Part shown: positions 1 through 7,567 of the stretch, piece by piece
Layout: every line of letters begins with the position of its first letter
Numbering within the stretch: the first letter of the stretch is position 1
Source of the DNA: JAEXNA01 sp050486105
Lineage (GTDB): Bacteria; Vulcanimicrobiota; Xenobia; Xenobiales; JADMJV01
DNA length: 9,401 nt
Assembly (NCBI GenBank): GCA_050486105.1
Contig: JBJHCR010000257.1
Coordinates: forward strand, 1 to 9,401
Reading direction: 5' to 3'
The notes under the pieces: model-generated
Databases searched by the model: none
Told to the model about the DNA's origin: nothing
Seen by the model: only the letters and a program-made list of their open reading frames with translations
Translations under genes and position numbers: made by a program

Positions 1-45
1 GCTAGAGACAGGTCAGGATAACTAGCTACAGACCGCCCGTCTACC

Positions 46-52
46 AAGGGAG
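46..52 (+). promoter_or_regulatory. Shine-Dalgarno sequence for the PBP1A gene
   Basis: The purine-rich stretch AAGGGAG lies 4 nt before a TTG codon at 57. In this frame a TAG occurs at 3-5, and there is no ATG, GTG or other TTG between it and position 57. The TTG with this ribosome binding site is therefore the only conventional start that gives the full N-terminal membrane anchor. The spacing is a little short. No convincing -35/-10 promoter is visible in the 56 bases shown. Confidence 0.6.
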
Positions 53-56
53 CTTT

Positions 57-2432
57 TTGAAACACGAAGAAGGCAAAAAATCGGCTCTTGCCGGATGCTT
101 CCGGTGGCTGATTCTGTTTGTTTTGCTTTGCTTCGGTGCAGCGGTTGCCGTCTTTTTGGTCACTATGGCCGTGGTCCGGCACTTCTCTCAAGGGCTGCCA
201 GACGTCACTCGCATCAAAGCCTACGAGCCCAGCCAGACCACCCGAATCTACGCCAGTGGCGGGGAGCTCATCGCCACTCTCTTCATTGAGAACCGGACTT
301 TCACTCCCTTGGAAGACATGGCTCCGGCTATGCGCGACGCCATCGTGGCCGTAGAAGACAGCCGATTTCGAGAGCACATCGGGGTGGACCCCCGAGGGGT
401 GATTCGAGCAGCGGTATATGACCTCCAACATAAGGGAGCTCATCAGGGAGCTTCCACCATCACCATGCAGCTGGCTCGAAATCTCTTCTTGACCCCGACC
501 CGAAGCCTTGAGCGAAAAATCCGAGAAGCCCTGCTGTCGGTGGAGATCGAGCGCCACTTTACCAAAGACGAGATCCTGGAACTCTACCTAAACCAGATCT
601 ACTTTGGTTCTGGGGCCTACGGAATCGGCTCGGCCTCGTCCATCTACTTCGACAAGAAGCCTTCGGAGCTGACCATATCCGAGTCGGCGCTGCTGGCCGG
701 ATTGCCTCAGGCGCCCAGTGATTTTTCCCCTTTTGTCGACGAGCGTGCCGCCAAACACCGACAGATCCTGGTCCTGGGACGAATGCGCGAAACCAACGCC
801 ATCACCCAGGCCGAGTACCAGCAAGCCTTAGAAGAGACCAAAGGGTTCGTTTTCCAAGACAAGCCCCATATCGAGTTCGAGATGCTCAAACTGCCGTACT
901 TCACCACCTACGCTCTGCAGCAGCTCTCTGCCAAATACCCAGATGAACTGCTCTACCGAGGCGGCTTAACCATCCACACCACTCTGGACGTGGCCCTGCA
1001 GAAGCGCTGCGAAGGCATCCTAGCTGAAATGATTGCCAAGGATGGCAAGGCGCTGGGAGCAGACACCGGAGCCATTGTAGTCATCGAAAACAAGACCGGC
1101 TATGTCAGGGCTCTGGTGGGTGGCACGGGATGGAGTGACGAAAGCCAGTTCAATCGAGCATGGCAAGCCCAAAGACAGCCTGGCTCATCCTTTAAGCCTA
1201 TCGTCTTTGCTGCTGCTCTAGAGAAAGGGCGCACCCCAGACTCCGAGATTGAAGATACCCCTCTCACGGTGCGTCTTGGCCCCGACGAAGTTTGGATTCC
1301 CAAGAATTCAGACCGTGCTTACATGGGCAAGATCACCTTATCTGATGCGCTGAAGTATAGTCGAAACGTGGCTGCAGTGCGCCTGGGGCAGGAAGTCGGC
1401 ATAGAAGAGGTGGTCAAACTCGCCCGAAAGATGGGTATTCAAGAATCTCTACCTCCTCACCCCTCAGTAGCCTTGGGAGCGGTTGAGGTCACTCCCTTAG
1501 ATTTAGCTGCTGTTTACACCGTGTTCCCCAACGACGGTATTGGAGTCGATGTGAACGTCATCAAAAGGGTGGTGGACGGCACCGAAGAGGCCATCGAAGA
1601 GCACACCTTCGCCAACAGAAGGGATATTCTCTCGCCTCAAACCGCCCGAGCCATGGTGGCCATGATGAAAGGGGTGGTGGAGGATGGCACCGCCCAGAAA
1701 GCGACCCTCGACTCCCACGAAGCGGCTGGCAAGACAGGCACTACGGACAGTTTTCGTGACGCCTGGTTCGTCGGATTCACCAACGACTACACCACCGCCG
1801 TCTGGGTCGGTCGCGACGACAATGCCCAAATGAAGAAGTCCTTCGGCGGCGACTTGCCTGCTCGAATCTGGAAACGAGTCATGACTGCGGCGCTGGAGAA
1901 TCGTCCACCCAGCAAGTTTTTCTTGGAATCTTTAGCCACCCGATCTCCAAGGGATGAGGGCAGTCAGGACCGTCTCGAAGAGCTCGATGTACCGGTGAGA
2001 GAGGCCGCTCCAAGGATCATTCTCACAGTTTGCAAGCAAACTCGCCTACGAGCTCAGCCTGGCTGTCCAGCTCTGGTGAAGGTGGAGGTGGAGAACACCG
2101 ATCAGGTGGACTGGTGCCCCAATCACGAAGAGGACGCTCCTTTAGCCAGCGATTGGAGGGAACGTGAACCAGTCCAGGTATCGCGCCAACTGGAATCCCG
2201 AGAGCAGCACTCTGGCTGGGACGCCCCCAATAGCAACACAGACCTGCACGACCGAGACCCGCTCCTCGACGATATGCGCGAGCGACCAGCTCGAAACACT
2301 GGAGGTTTGGACACCGTGGAGTCTGTGCGAGGCATAGATTCGGTGAATCCTGTTACTCCGGTGACCGGTCGGGACCGATCCGGAAGTTCTGCCGGGGCGG
2401 CGTCCTCGCAAATCCAAAGTGGAGAACTCTGA
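57..2432 (+). CDS. Class A penicillin-binding protein 1A (glycosyltransferase/transpeptidase)
   Basis: This is a bifunctional peptidoglycan synthase that polymerises lipid II into glycan strands and cross-links the stem peptides on the outer face of the cytoplasmic membrane. A short basic N-terminus is followed by one transmembrane anchor (about residues 17-40). The GT51 transglycosylase domain (about 75-250) carries VAVEDSRF with the likely catalytic Glu100, GASTITMQLARN at 131-142, and the lipid-II-binding-type segment around ELYLNQIYFG (175-184). The transpeptidase domain has all three penicillin-binding motifs: SSFK with nucleophile Ser377, SRN at 435-437, and KTGT at 559-562. At 791 residues it is within the usual range for PBP1A. 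After about residue 630 comes a cysteine-containing segment (CPAL and WCPN), then a hydrophilic Asp/Arg/Ser-rich tail of about 100 residues with no recognisable domain. Translation starts at TTG. mobA overlaps its last 14 bp, which suggests one transcript. It could be named mrcA or pbpA; I leave the symbol empty because class A paralogues cannot be told apart here. Confidence 0.96.
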   Translation: MKHEEGKKSALAGCFRWLILFVLLCFGAAVAVFLVTMAVVRHFSQGLPDVTRIKAYEPSQTTRIYASGGELIATLFIENRTFTPLEDMAPAMRDAIVAVEDSRFREHIGVDPRGVIRAAVYDLQHKGAHQGASTITMQLARNLFLTPTRSLERKIREALLSVEIERHFTKDEILELYLNQIYFGSGAYGIGSASSIYFDKKPSELTISESALLAGLPQAPSDFSPFVDERAAKHRQILVLGRMRETNAITQAEYQQALEETKGFVFQDKPHIEFEMLKLPYFTTYALQQLSAKYPDELLYRGGLTIHTTLDVALQKRCEGILAEMIAKDGKALGADTGAIVVIENKTGYVRALVGGTGWSDESQFNRAWQAQRQPGSSFKPIVFAAALEKGRTPDSEIEDTPLTVRLGPDEVWIPKNSDRAYMGKITLSDALKYSRNVAAVRLGQEVGIEEVVKLARKMGIQESLPPHPSVALGAVEVTPLDLAAVYTVFPNDGIGVDVNVIKRVVDGTEEAIEEHTFANRRDILSPQTARAMVAMMKGVVEDGTAQKATLDSHEAAGKTGTTDSFRDAWFVGFTNDYTTAVWVGRDDNAQMKKSFGGDLPARIWKRVMTAALENRPPSKFFLESLATRSPRDEGSQDRLEELDVPVREAAPRIILTVCKQTRLRAQPGCPALVKVEVENTDQVDWCPNHEEDAPLASDWREREPVQVSRQLESREQHSGWDAPNSNTDLHDRDPLLDDMRERPARNTGGLDTVESVRGIDSVNPVTPVTGRDRSGSSAGAASSQIQSGEL

Positions 2433-3078
2433 TTCGCCCCTGAAGGCCTCCCTAGCTCTGTTGGTCGGGGGGCAGAGTCGCCGTATGGGTTTCCCGAAGC
2501 ACCTGTTGACCGACGGCAGAGGCCGAACTCTGCTCCAAGTCCAGCTGCGGAGACTCAGTCCACATTACCAGGAAACGCTGGTCTTGACCGGCCCACAAAG
2601 CTTACCTCAAGAGAGCGGCTTTCGGAACGTCTCGGACCCGGAGGAGTGGAATGGGCAAGGTCCCCTAGCTGGTCTGTTGGCCGCTTTCAAGGTAGCTTCA
2701 GCTCCTTGGGTCGCCCTCTTCGGGGTGGATCAACCCAACTTCGACCCTGAGCTTCACCGTTGGCTGTTGGGGACGGCTTCCTCTTCAAGCCAGGGTCCAC
2801 AACCGAAAATTCTCAGTTTGTCAGACCGCCGGGGACAGCCCCAATGGCTGGTAGGTCTCTATCACCGAGAGGTGATCAAACCCCTGCAAGAGTTTCTGAC
2901 CTCGGGAGAGAGAGCCATTCATCGCTTCGCCTCCCGGGTTCCTACCTTGACCTTGAGGCCCCCAGACGAGCTCGCTCCGGACGATACCCCATTCTTGAAC
3001 CTCAACACCCCAGAGCAAGCTCGGGCCGCCGGGTGGGGGATACCCGAGGGGGTCCCTAAGGAATGTTCCCCCAGATGA
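2419..3078 (+). CDS. mobA: Molybdenum cofactor guanylyltransferase, MobA-like
   Basis: MobA transfers GMP from GTP to molybdopterin (Mo-MPT) in the cytoplasm to make the guanine dinucleotide cofactor used by the DMSO reductase family. The family nucleotide-binding signature is clear at residues 14-27 (LLVGGQSRRMGFPK), followed by GPLAGLLAAF at 81-90. FGVDQPNFD at 101-109 stands in the position of the usual CDMPF metal-binding Asp motif, with Asp104 as the likely ligand. WLVGLYH (143-149) and the near-C-terminal NLNTPEQ (194-200) match typical MobA features. The length of 219 aa is normal. The GTG start at 2419 lies inside the end of the PBP1A gene. It has no good Shine-Dalgarno sequence, and the next in-frame candidate (TTG at 2461) would cut into the first beta strand, so translational coupling to the upstream gene is likely. 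Other NTP_transf_3 enzymes, such as MocA-type cytidylyltransferases acting on molybdopterin, are possible but fit less well. Its 3' end overlaps the convergent lipoprotein gene. Confidence 0.87.
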   Translation: MENSDSPLKASLALLVGGQSRRMGFPKHLLTDGRGRTLLQVQLRRLSPHYQETLVLTGPQSLPQESGFRNVSDPEEWNGQGPLAGLLAAFKVASAPWVALFGVDQPNFDPELHRWLLGTASSSSQGPQPKILSLSDRRGQPQWLVGLYHREVIKPLQEFLTSGERAIHRFASRVPTLTLRPPDELAPDDTPFLNLNTPEQARAAGWGIPEGVPKECSPR

Positions 3079-6000
3079 CCTGCCCCGTGGGAGAGGCTGA
3101 TATGGGCACATAGATCACTCCTGGCTGGTCAGGGTTTTCAGCTCCCCCTCCTAACCCAGAAGTCCAATTCGAATTGACCACCGGATTCCGCCAAGACCCA
3201 TAGGCCCGGTACTTGATTTTATTGACCTCGATCTCCACTTGGTAGCCCAGGTTCCAAATTGGAGCGCTATAAGGGGAGAGGGAAGGGTCAAAAGTCGCAC
3301 TGCCCTGCTCATCAAGAACCGAGGCCGCGTCGGCTCCGGATCCGTCTGAGCCGGGAATGGTTGGGCCTTGATCGCCATTAGTGGGATAGGTCACCAAGCG
3401 AACAAAGCTCACCGTCGCTCCCTTGAGGTCGGCTAGGTTGCTCACCGGAGAGTCCGGAGTGAGCACCGCCTGCACCTTAAAGGTAGGGCAGGGGACTGGG
3501 TTGTGAGGTTGCGGAGTATAACTCGGCGGGGACGGAGGGTGAGCAGGCGGGGAGGGATTCGCCGGAGGAGGAGCAGGGAGAAAAACCTGAGCATGAGTCT
3601 TGGGGCCCGCCGAAGGACTCGGAGTGACCACCAAGACCAGGGAATTCGATTGGTCCTGAAAGGGAGGTTCGGTGCTGCTTGGTGCGGTGTTGTAAGCCAA
3701 GCTCAATTGAGACCCGTCGAGCAATCTGGTGAATGAGGTGCCGGATGAAGGCACCGAACTTGAGAATGGGAAGTTGAAGTAGGGAAAAAAGGCGGTGGAA
3801 TCTTGCTGTCCTGGGGGTGCGGGTGCCGGAAAAACGTTTATGGGAACGTTGACCAAGCTGACCGTGAGGGGATCGATTTGAGTTGCCGGGTCCTGGTAGA
3901 CCATCTTGAATAAGGCCGAGACGATCCCCCCCTCATTCCCGGGCTTGGTGCGGCTGAGAGTCACATTGGCGGTATTGCTGACAGTCTGATTGTCGACGGT
4001 AGCGCTCACCCCATCGGGAAGATCCGCCGGTAGGGAGACGCCCATGGAATAGGCAATCGTCTCACCTGAACTCTGAGTAGGGGAAGCCAAATCGGTGGCC
4101 AGCACAACGAATGGGCCCTCGGCCGATTGGACGACTTTGTCGCCTGCCGTGCCCTTGGCCACCACGGAAACTCGGTAGGCGGTCCCCGGATTGAGACTGG
4201 TTACGGTAGTGGTGAAGGTGTTGGCATCGGTCTCTATGACCGTGTGATTCGGAGTCATCGAAGTCGGTGGTGACTTGGTATTCGGGGCCACCACCTGAAA
4301 GGTCCCATCGGTCACAGTGACCTCGTAACCTGTTAGGGTGAAGGCACTCGAAGTGGAGGGAGTTGCACTGGCATCCCAGGAAACTTGGATAGACGGGCTC
4401 TCTTGCTTTGCAACAACAGTGGCGGTCAGGTTGGACGGGGCGTCGAGTCGCTCATCGGGCAGCAGGGTTAACCTCAGGACCGGCTGATCCGGACTGGTCG
4501 TCACCAGGGGATTTCCGGTTTGCAAACGGTCGGAGATTGAAAAAGAGTAGGCGTCGGAGAGATTGTACAAGAGCGCCGCGTAGGGGTTGTAATACCCATC
4601 TTTGGCATCGGTTCGGGCCGCTCCGTAGGGTGGAAATCCTGGAATCTCATCGAACCAATAGGTGCCGTCGTCGCCGTAGCGACCGCCCACGTAGCCCAGA
4701 TTCAAGCCAGCCAATATATTGCCACCGATGTCGGCGTAGACACTGTTAGAGGCGTAGGGAGTGAGATAGCAGTCCAGGTCCTTGATTCGGAAAGCGTTGG
4801 CGGGGACGCCGTAGATGAACTGGTCCACGAATTCTGCCGTCAAGGGTATCTCAACTGTCAGGTCGCTGGGTAACGTGGGATCGTTCGGATAGTTGGGGTC
4901 TCCCAGGCTGCCTTGAGGGGGGGGAGTCATGGCTGAGATCGGCTGGCAGACGATGAGAAAGCCGCCTGTTCCGTCGGGGCTCACCGTAGCCTGGTAGGCC
5001 CAATTTGTGAGCACCCCTCCATCAACTCCGTTGGCCCCCTTCAAAGTTACCGCCGTCCCCTGGGAAACCAGGTTCTCAAGGTAGGCTCGAAAGCTGGGGT
5101 ACGGAGCCGGGCTGAATGGAGCGCCTTCCGTGGGAGGAACCACCGAGACCAAAGTAGCCGGACTTAGGGCTCTCAAAAAGGTGCCGAGGTCATCGGTCTT
5201 GGGGTCCCATCCCGGGGTGGCGGCCTCACCTTCGAGCTTCAAAAAGGATGCAGACATAGAGGTCGGGTCCAGATCGTTCAGGGAACTGAGCAGAGATTGG
5301 GTACTACTGTAGAAGGTACTGGTGCGAAACGCCATGGTATCTTGGACATTGGCCAACACTTCCAACTGCATGGGAAGGGCAAAAAAGTCCACTGCGGTCA
5401 AGTCGAAATATCCCGTGGGATCACCTGAGGCCGGATTATAACCCAACTCCATTTTATCGTAGCGCACCGTCTCAGAGTTATCTGGAGCAATATCGCCCTT
5501 CTTGTAAGTCAACGGAGCCCCGTAGGAGACCCACAAACGGCCCGAGACCACCAAGGTGGGGTCGAACTCATAAATCTTCAGAGTCTTCCCGGTCAGGGGG
5601 GAAACGATGGCCGAATTACTGGTGAGTTGAGACAATGGTAGCGAGCTCACCGAATCCGACCCGGTACCGATCTCATAGACGGCAAGTTGAGTAGCCGTCG
5701 TACCCGTATCGGTCTTTCCATTGGCACTCAATAGGAGGTAGACGTCCTCGTCTTCAAAATCGCTATCATTGACCAGAGCAAAGGTCAGATTTTTGCTTAC
5801 CTGAGCTGTGGCCACCATCGTCTCTCCAGGCTTTATGGTCACCGTCGCCCGTCCGGTGGCCTCCAAGCTTCCATCGGCTTTTCGGTATTCGATGTGCAAC
5901 TCGCTGACGTCCGTGGACAAGCCTTCGAGCAGGTGTTCGCGCTGGCTCGGGAAGGTGGTGGGACCATAGACGGTCCGACCCTGGCCATCCCTACCGTGGA

Positions 6001-6223
6001 AGGTGGTGGTGACGGCGTCCGAACCGACCTTCACCACCCGGGCCAAATTAGGATCTTCGGCGGTAGGATGCAAAACCAGAACGTTTCCGGTGTCGGCAGA
6101 GGTCGAGCCAGGAAAGACAAAATCCCCCCGATCCCCAGCTCGAGAGCCGCAACCGAATCCTGCAAAACTCAAGAATAGAATACAAAGCAGAAAAGAACTC
6201 AAACGAGACAAGTGGGAGAACAT
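3056..6223 (-). CDS. Exported lipoprotein with GH64-like beta-1,3-glucanase domain and fibronectin type III domain
   Basis: This is a 1055-residue envelope protein. The N-terminus is a signal peptide (hydrophobic core about 9-22) ending in AGFGC, so Cys25 is a probable lipidation site, although Gly at -3 makes the lipobox weak. Residues about 46-145 look like a small beta-sandwich. Residues about 146-590 resemble GH64/thaumatin-like beta-1,3-glucanases: FALVNDSDF...VYLLL at the start, SGRLWVSYGAPL (227-238), YDKMEL (255-260), LTAVDFFALP (275-284), and NPYAALLYN...AYSFSISD near the end (546-565). By analogy with characterised GH64 laminaripentaose-producing glucanases, Glu259 and Asp279 would be the catalytic acid/base pair; this is a by-eye alignment. 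A fibronectin type III domain follows (about 594-710, Trp616, LNPGTAYRVSVVA). Then come an unassigned beta-rich part, a proline-rich linker (about 883-912) and an unrecognised C-terminal domain. The role is inferred as binding or cleaving beta-1,3-glucan at the cell surface. The ATG start has a weak AGGGG about 10 nt upstream. Confidence 0.75.
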   Translation of the reverse strand: MFSHLSRLSSFLLCILFLSFAGFGCGSRAGDRGDFVFPGSTSADTGNVLVLHPTAEDPNLARVVKVGSDAVTTTFHGRDGQGRTVYGPTTFPSQREHLLEGLSTDVSELHIEYRKADGSLEATGRATVTIKPGETMVATAQVSKNLTFALVNDSDFEDEDVYLLLSANGKTDTGTTATQLAVYEIGTGSDSVSSLPLSQLTSNSAIVSPLTGKTLKIYEFDPTLVVSGRLWVSYGAPLTYKKGDIAPDNSETVRYDKMELGYNPASGDPTGYFDLTAVDFFALPMQLEVLANVQDTMAFRTSTFYSSTQSLLSSLNDLDPTSMSASFLKLEGEAATPGWDPKTDDLGTFLRALSPATLVSVVPPTEGAPFSPAPYPSFRAYLENLVSQGTAVTLKGANGVDGGVLTNWAYQATVSPDGTGGFLIVCQPISAMTPPPQGSLGDPNYPNDPTLPSDLTVEIPLTAEFVDQFIYGVPANAFRIKDLDCYLTPYASNSVYADIGGNILAGLNLGYVGGRYGDDGTYWFDEIPGFPPYGAARTDAKDGYYNPYAALLYNLSDAYSFSISDRLQTGNPLVTTSPDQPVLRLTLLPDERLDAPSNLTATVVAKQESPSIQVSWDASATPSTSSAFTLTGYEVTVTDGTFQVVAPNTKSPPTSMTPNHTVIETDANTFTTTVTSLNPGTAYRVSVVAKGTAGDKVVQSAEGPFVVLATDLASPTQSSGETIAYSMGVSLPADLPDGVSATVDNQTVSNTANVTLSRTKPGNEGGIVSALFKMVYQDPATQIDPLTVSLVNVPINVFPAPAPPGQQDSTAFFPYFNFPFSSSVPSSGTSFTRLLDGSQLSLAYNTAPSSTEPPFQDQSNSLVLVVTPSPSAGPKTHAQVFLPAPPPANPSPPAHPPSPPSYTPQPHNPVPCPTFKVQAVLTPDSPVSNLADLKGATVSFVRLVTYPTNGDQGPTIPGSDGSGADAASVLDEQGSATFDPSLSPYSAPIWNLGYQVEIEVNKIKYRAYGSWRNPVVNSNWTSGLGGGAENPDQPGVIYVPISASPTGQVIWGNIP
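3926..3932. repeat. Homopolymer tract C7 (G7 on the coding strand)
   Basis: Seven consecutive C on the plus strand, read as G7 in the lipoprotein gene where it encodes part of NEGGIV (about residues 763-768). The reading frame is intact through the tract. It is one of two long mononucleotide runs in this gene. Confidence 0.85.
4917..4924. repeat. Homopolymer tract G8 (C8 on the coding strand)
   Basis: Eight consecutive G on the plus strand, read as C8 in the lipoprotein gene where it encodes the start of the PPP at residues 434-436. Tracts of this length are prone to slipped-strand errors in vivo and to indel errors in sequencing. In this sequence the frame is open. Confidence 0.88.
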
Positions 6224-6265
6224 GAAACCAAAACCCCTAACAATGATAGTCTCAGCTTTCGGCCA

Positions 6266-6296
6266 ATGCCGAGGAGCTACCTTCGAAGCTCGGCAT
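6266..6296 (-). terminator. Hairpin between the HAD gene and the lipoprotein gene; possible weak terminator or attenuator
   Basis: ATGCCGAG at 6266-6273 pairs perfectly with CTCGGCAT at 6289-6296, an 8-bp stem with a 15-nt loop. The stem begins 7 nt after the stop codon of the HAD gene on the minus strand. No T-run follows, so it is not a classical intrinsic terminator. It may instead stabilise the 3' end of the upstream message or reduce read-through. A second short stem, TCGGC (6259-6263) with GCCGA (6268-6272), competes for the same bases, so alternative folds are possible. The rest of the 80-bp intergenic stretch (6224-6303) holds the leader of the lipoprotein gene. Confidence 0.4.
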
Positions 6297-6303
6297 CATC
6301 GGC

Positions 6304-7395
6304 TTAGGGAACGAAACGTCCTTCGTTCTCGTCTCTCTTTTGCGCCCAATAGCGGGCCCGGGGTTGGTTTCTCTCTCGCTCGGCAAGCTGCAACAGACGC
6401 CCAATGGGGGTGTCTGGAGGCTGTCCGAGATCGATGATAAGGGACACATGGGTGTCCACGAAGGCCTGCAGCATGGAAGCGTCCCCATCGCTATCTCCGG
6501 CCACCAGGACCGGTCCGCAAGCATAGTGTGCCACCAATCTCCGTCGAATGGCCTCGGTCTTACCCTCTTTATACGTGACCTCATAGTCCGGATGGAGCCG
6601 AGACAAGTACCGACCGCTGCCATCGACCTCGAGTTCCATTCCCAGGACTCGCTCAGCGGGAAGGTGGTAGCCGAAGTTTGGGTGCTCGGTCACCCCACGG
6701 ATCTCCTCGGCTAAAGAGGCGGTGCACACCCAAACCTCGATGCCTGCCTCCCTCAGACAACGAAAGAGCTCTTGCATTTCCGGAATCAGCCTCAAGCCGG
6801 AGCGCCAGGAGACCTCAACCGGCCCAGCCCGGCCCGGCAGTTCGGGTGGGCTCTGAAACACTTGGGTGACCATGGGCTGCTGCAATTGCCAGGACACCGC
6901 CTTCAGCGCCATTGTCCTCACTTGCTCGGCCGAGTAGCCCACGAATCTCCGAGCGATCCAGGGGTAGGCGAACTCTTTCCCTCCTTGTTGCTCAAGTCTC
7001 TGAAGGAAGGCGAGAAACTTGGCCTGGAAAACCTGCCGATGTTGCTCTCGAAGAGCGCCCTCATCAAAGAGAAATGGGTAGCTGACCGTTAAGTCCTCAG
7101 CGAGCGCAGCGAGACCGGAGTCTCCCAGCTGGTCGAGTGCCACCTGCAAGAAGTCCGTGAACTGCTCCAGGGAAGCGGCAAAGGTTCCATGGGTCAGCTG
7201 CCATAACAGAACGGCCTCATCCACATCGGCAAAGATGCAGGTGTTATCCCAATCGAATACAGCGTAAGGCGGTTTATCCGGGCAATGGTGTGAACAGTTC
7301 TTACCCAACTCGGTAAGAAGCTGTGTCAGGCGCTTCCGAAGTCGAGGCTCCCAGCCGGGTGAAGTTAGGCTTTTTAGACGTTGCTCTTGGTCCAT
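6304..7395 (-). CDS. HAD-superfamily phosphatase, phosphoserine/phosphorylcholine phosphatase-like
   Basis: This is a haloacid dehalogenase superfamily hydrolase with a complete set of catalytic motifs. Motif I is DWDNT at 48-52, with nucleophile Asp48 and acid/base Asp50. Motif II is in VCTAS at 223-227 (Thr225 or Ser227). The lysine is in YKEGK at 275-279. Motif IV is GDSDGD at 300-305. About 170 residues separate motifs I and II, so it has a large C1-type cap like the PchP phosphorylcholine phosphatase/phosphoserine phosphatase group. The length (363 aa) is close to Pseudomonas PchP, but no signal peptide is present, so it should be cytoplasmic. The substrate is unknown; a small phosphomonoester is likely. 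The ATG start is firm: an in-frame TGA lies 9 nt upstream (7405-7407). No Shine-Dalgarno precedes it; the bases just upstream read GACCTCCAAAT. It lies upstream of and parallel to the lipoprotein gene and diverges from the AlkP-family gene at 7666. Confidence 0.85.
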   Translation of the reverse strand: MDQEQRLKSLTSPGWEPRLRKRLTQLLTELGKNCSHHCPDKPPYAVFDWDNTCIFADVDEAVLLWQLTHGTFAASLEQFTDFLQVALDQLGDSGLAALAEDLTVSYPFLFDEGALREQHRQVFQAKFLAFLQRLEQQGGKEFAYPWIARRFVGYSAEQVRTMALKAVSWQLQQPMVTQVFQSPPELPGRAGPVEVSWRSGLRLIPEMQELFRCLREAGIEVWVCTASLAEEIRGVTEHPNFGYHLPAERVLGMELEVDGSGRYLSRLHPDYEVTYKEGKTEAIRRRLVAHYACGPVLVAGDSDGDASMLQAFVDTHVSLIIDLGQPPDTPIGRLLQLAERERNQPRARYWAQKRDENEGRFVP

Positions 7396-7451
7396 ATTTG
7401 GAGGTCAATTCTAAACTTGGTTTGGGCAGAAGTGCCTTCACTCGGCTGACC

Positions 7452-7512
7452 CTAGAAGGCTGGCCGGAAACCCTCTCAAACTGAAATCGCCCCTGCTCAC
7501 AGTCATGCACAG
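7452..7512 (-). repeat. Left copy of the inverted repeat element (upstream of the HAD gene)
   Basis: Read on the minus strand toward the HAD gene, this copy ends with a core (7452-7473) of 22 bases: GGGTTTCCGG followed by CCAGCCTTCTAG. It is identical to the core at 7610-7631 read on the plus strand. Before the core there is a variable 8-base segment, then 22 ungapped bases that match the other copy at 17 positions, with all five differences being transitions (shared blocks ACTG, AGCAGG, ATTTCA). The core ends 56 bp before the HAD start codon. It may be an operator, a structured leader or a dispersed repeat. The outer boundary toward the gap is approximate. Confidence 0.8.
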
Positions 7513-7556
7513 CGCTCCTCATTCGAAATACAACTAGGTATTACGGGCTTCGGATC

Positions 7557-7566
7557 NNNNNNNNNN
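7557..7566. other. Assembly gap (10 N)
   Basis: Ten ambiguous bases interrupt the intergenic region. The run is probably a placeholder, so the real distance, and even the orientation of the two flanking contigs, is not established by this sequence. The flanks carry inverted copies of one element, a structure that can itself break an assembly. Confidence 0.95.
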
Positions 7567-7567
7567 T

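Noticed and set aside
1503..1829. Minus-strand open frame of 108 codons inside the PBP1A gene
   Set aside because: It is antisense to the transpeptidase domain, including KTGT, and has no domain or start signal.
6003..6437. Plus-strand open frame of 144 codons
   Set aside because: It lies antisense to the N-terminus of the lipoprotein gene and the C-terminus of the HAD gene, both of which have clear motifs. It has no ribosome binding site or recognisable domain.
7400..7405. Perfect Shine-Dalgarno-like GGAGGT on the plus strand
   Set aside because: The only nearby start (TTG at 7417) opens a frame that stops after about ten codons, so no gene is served. It is the complement of bases just before the HAD ATG.
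7301..7522. Minus-strand open frame of 73 codons spanning the HAD gene start and left repeat copy
   Set aside because: It overlaps the HAD N-terminus in another frame. The peptide VSGQPSR is shared with the frame upstream of the AlkP gene only because the 22-base core is identical at DNA level.
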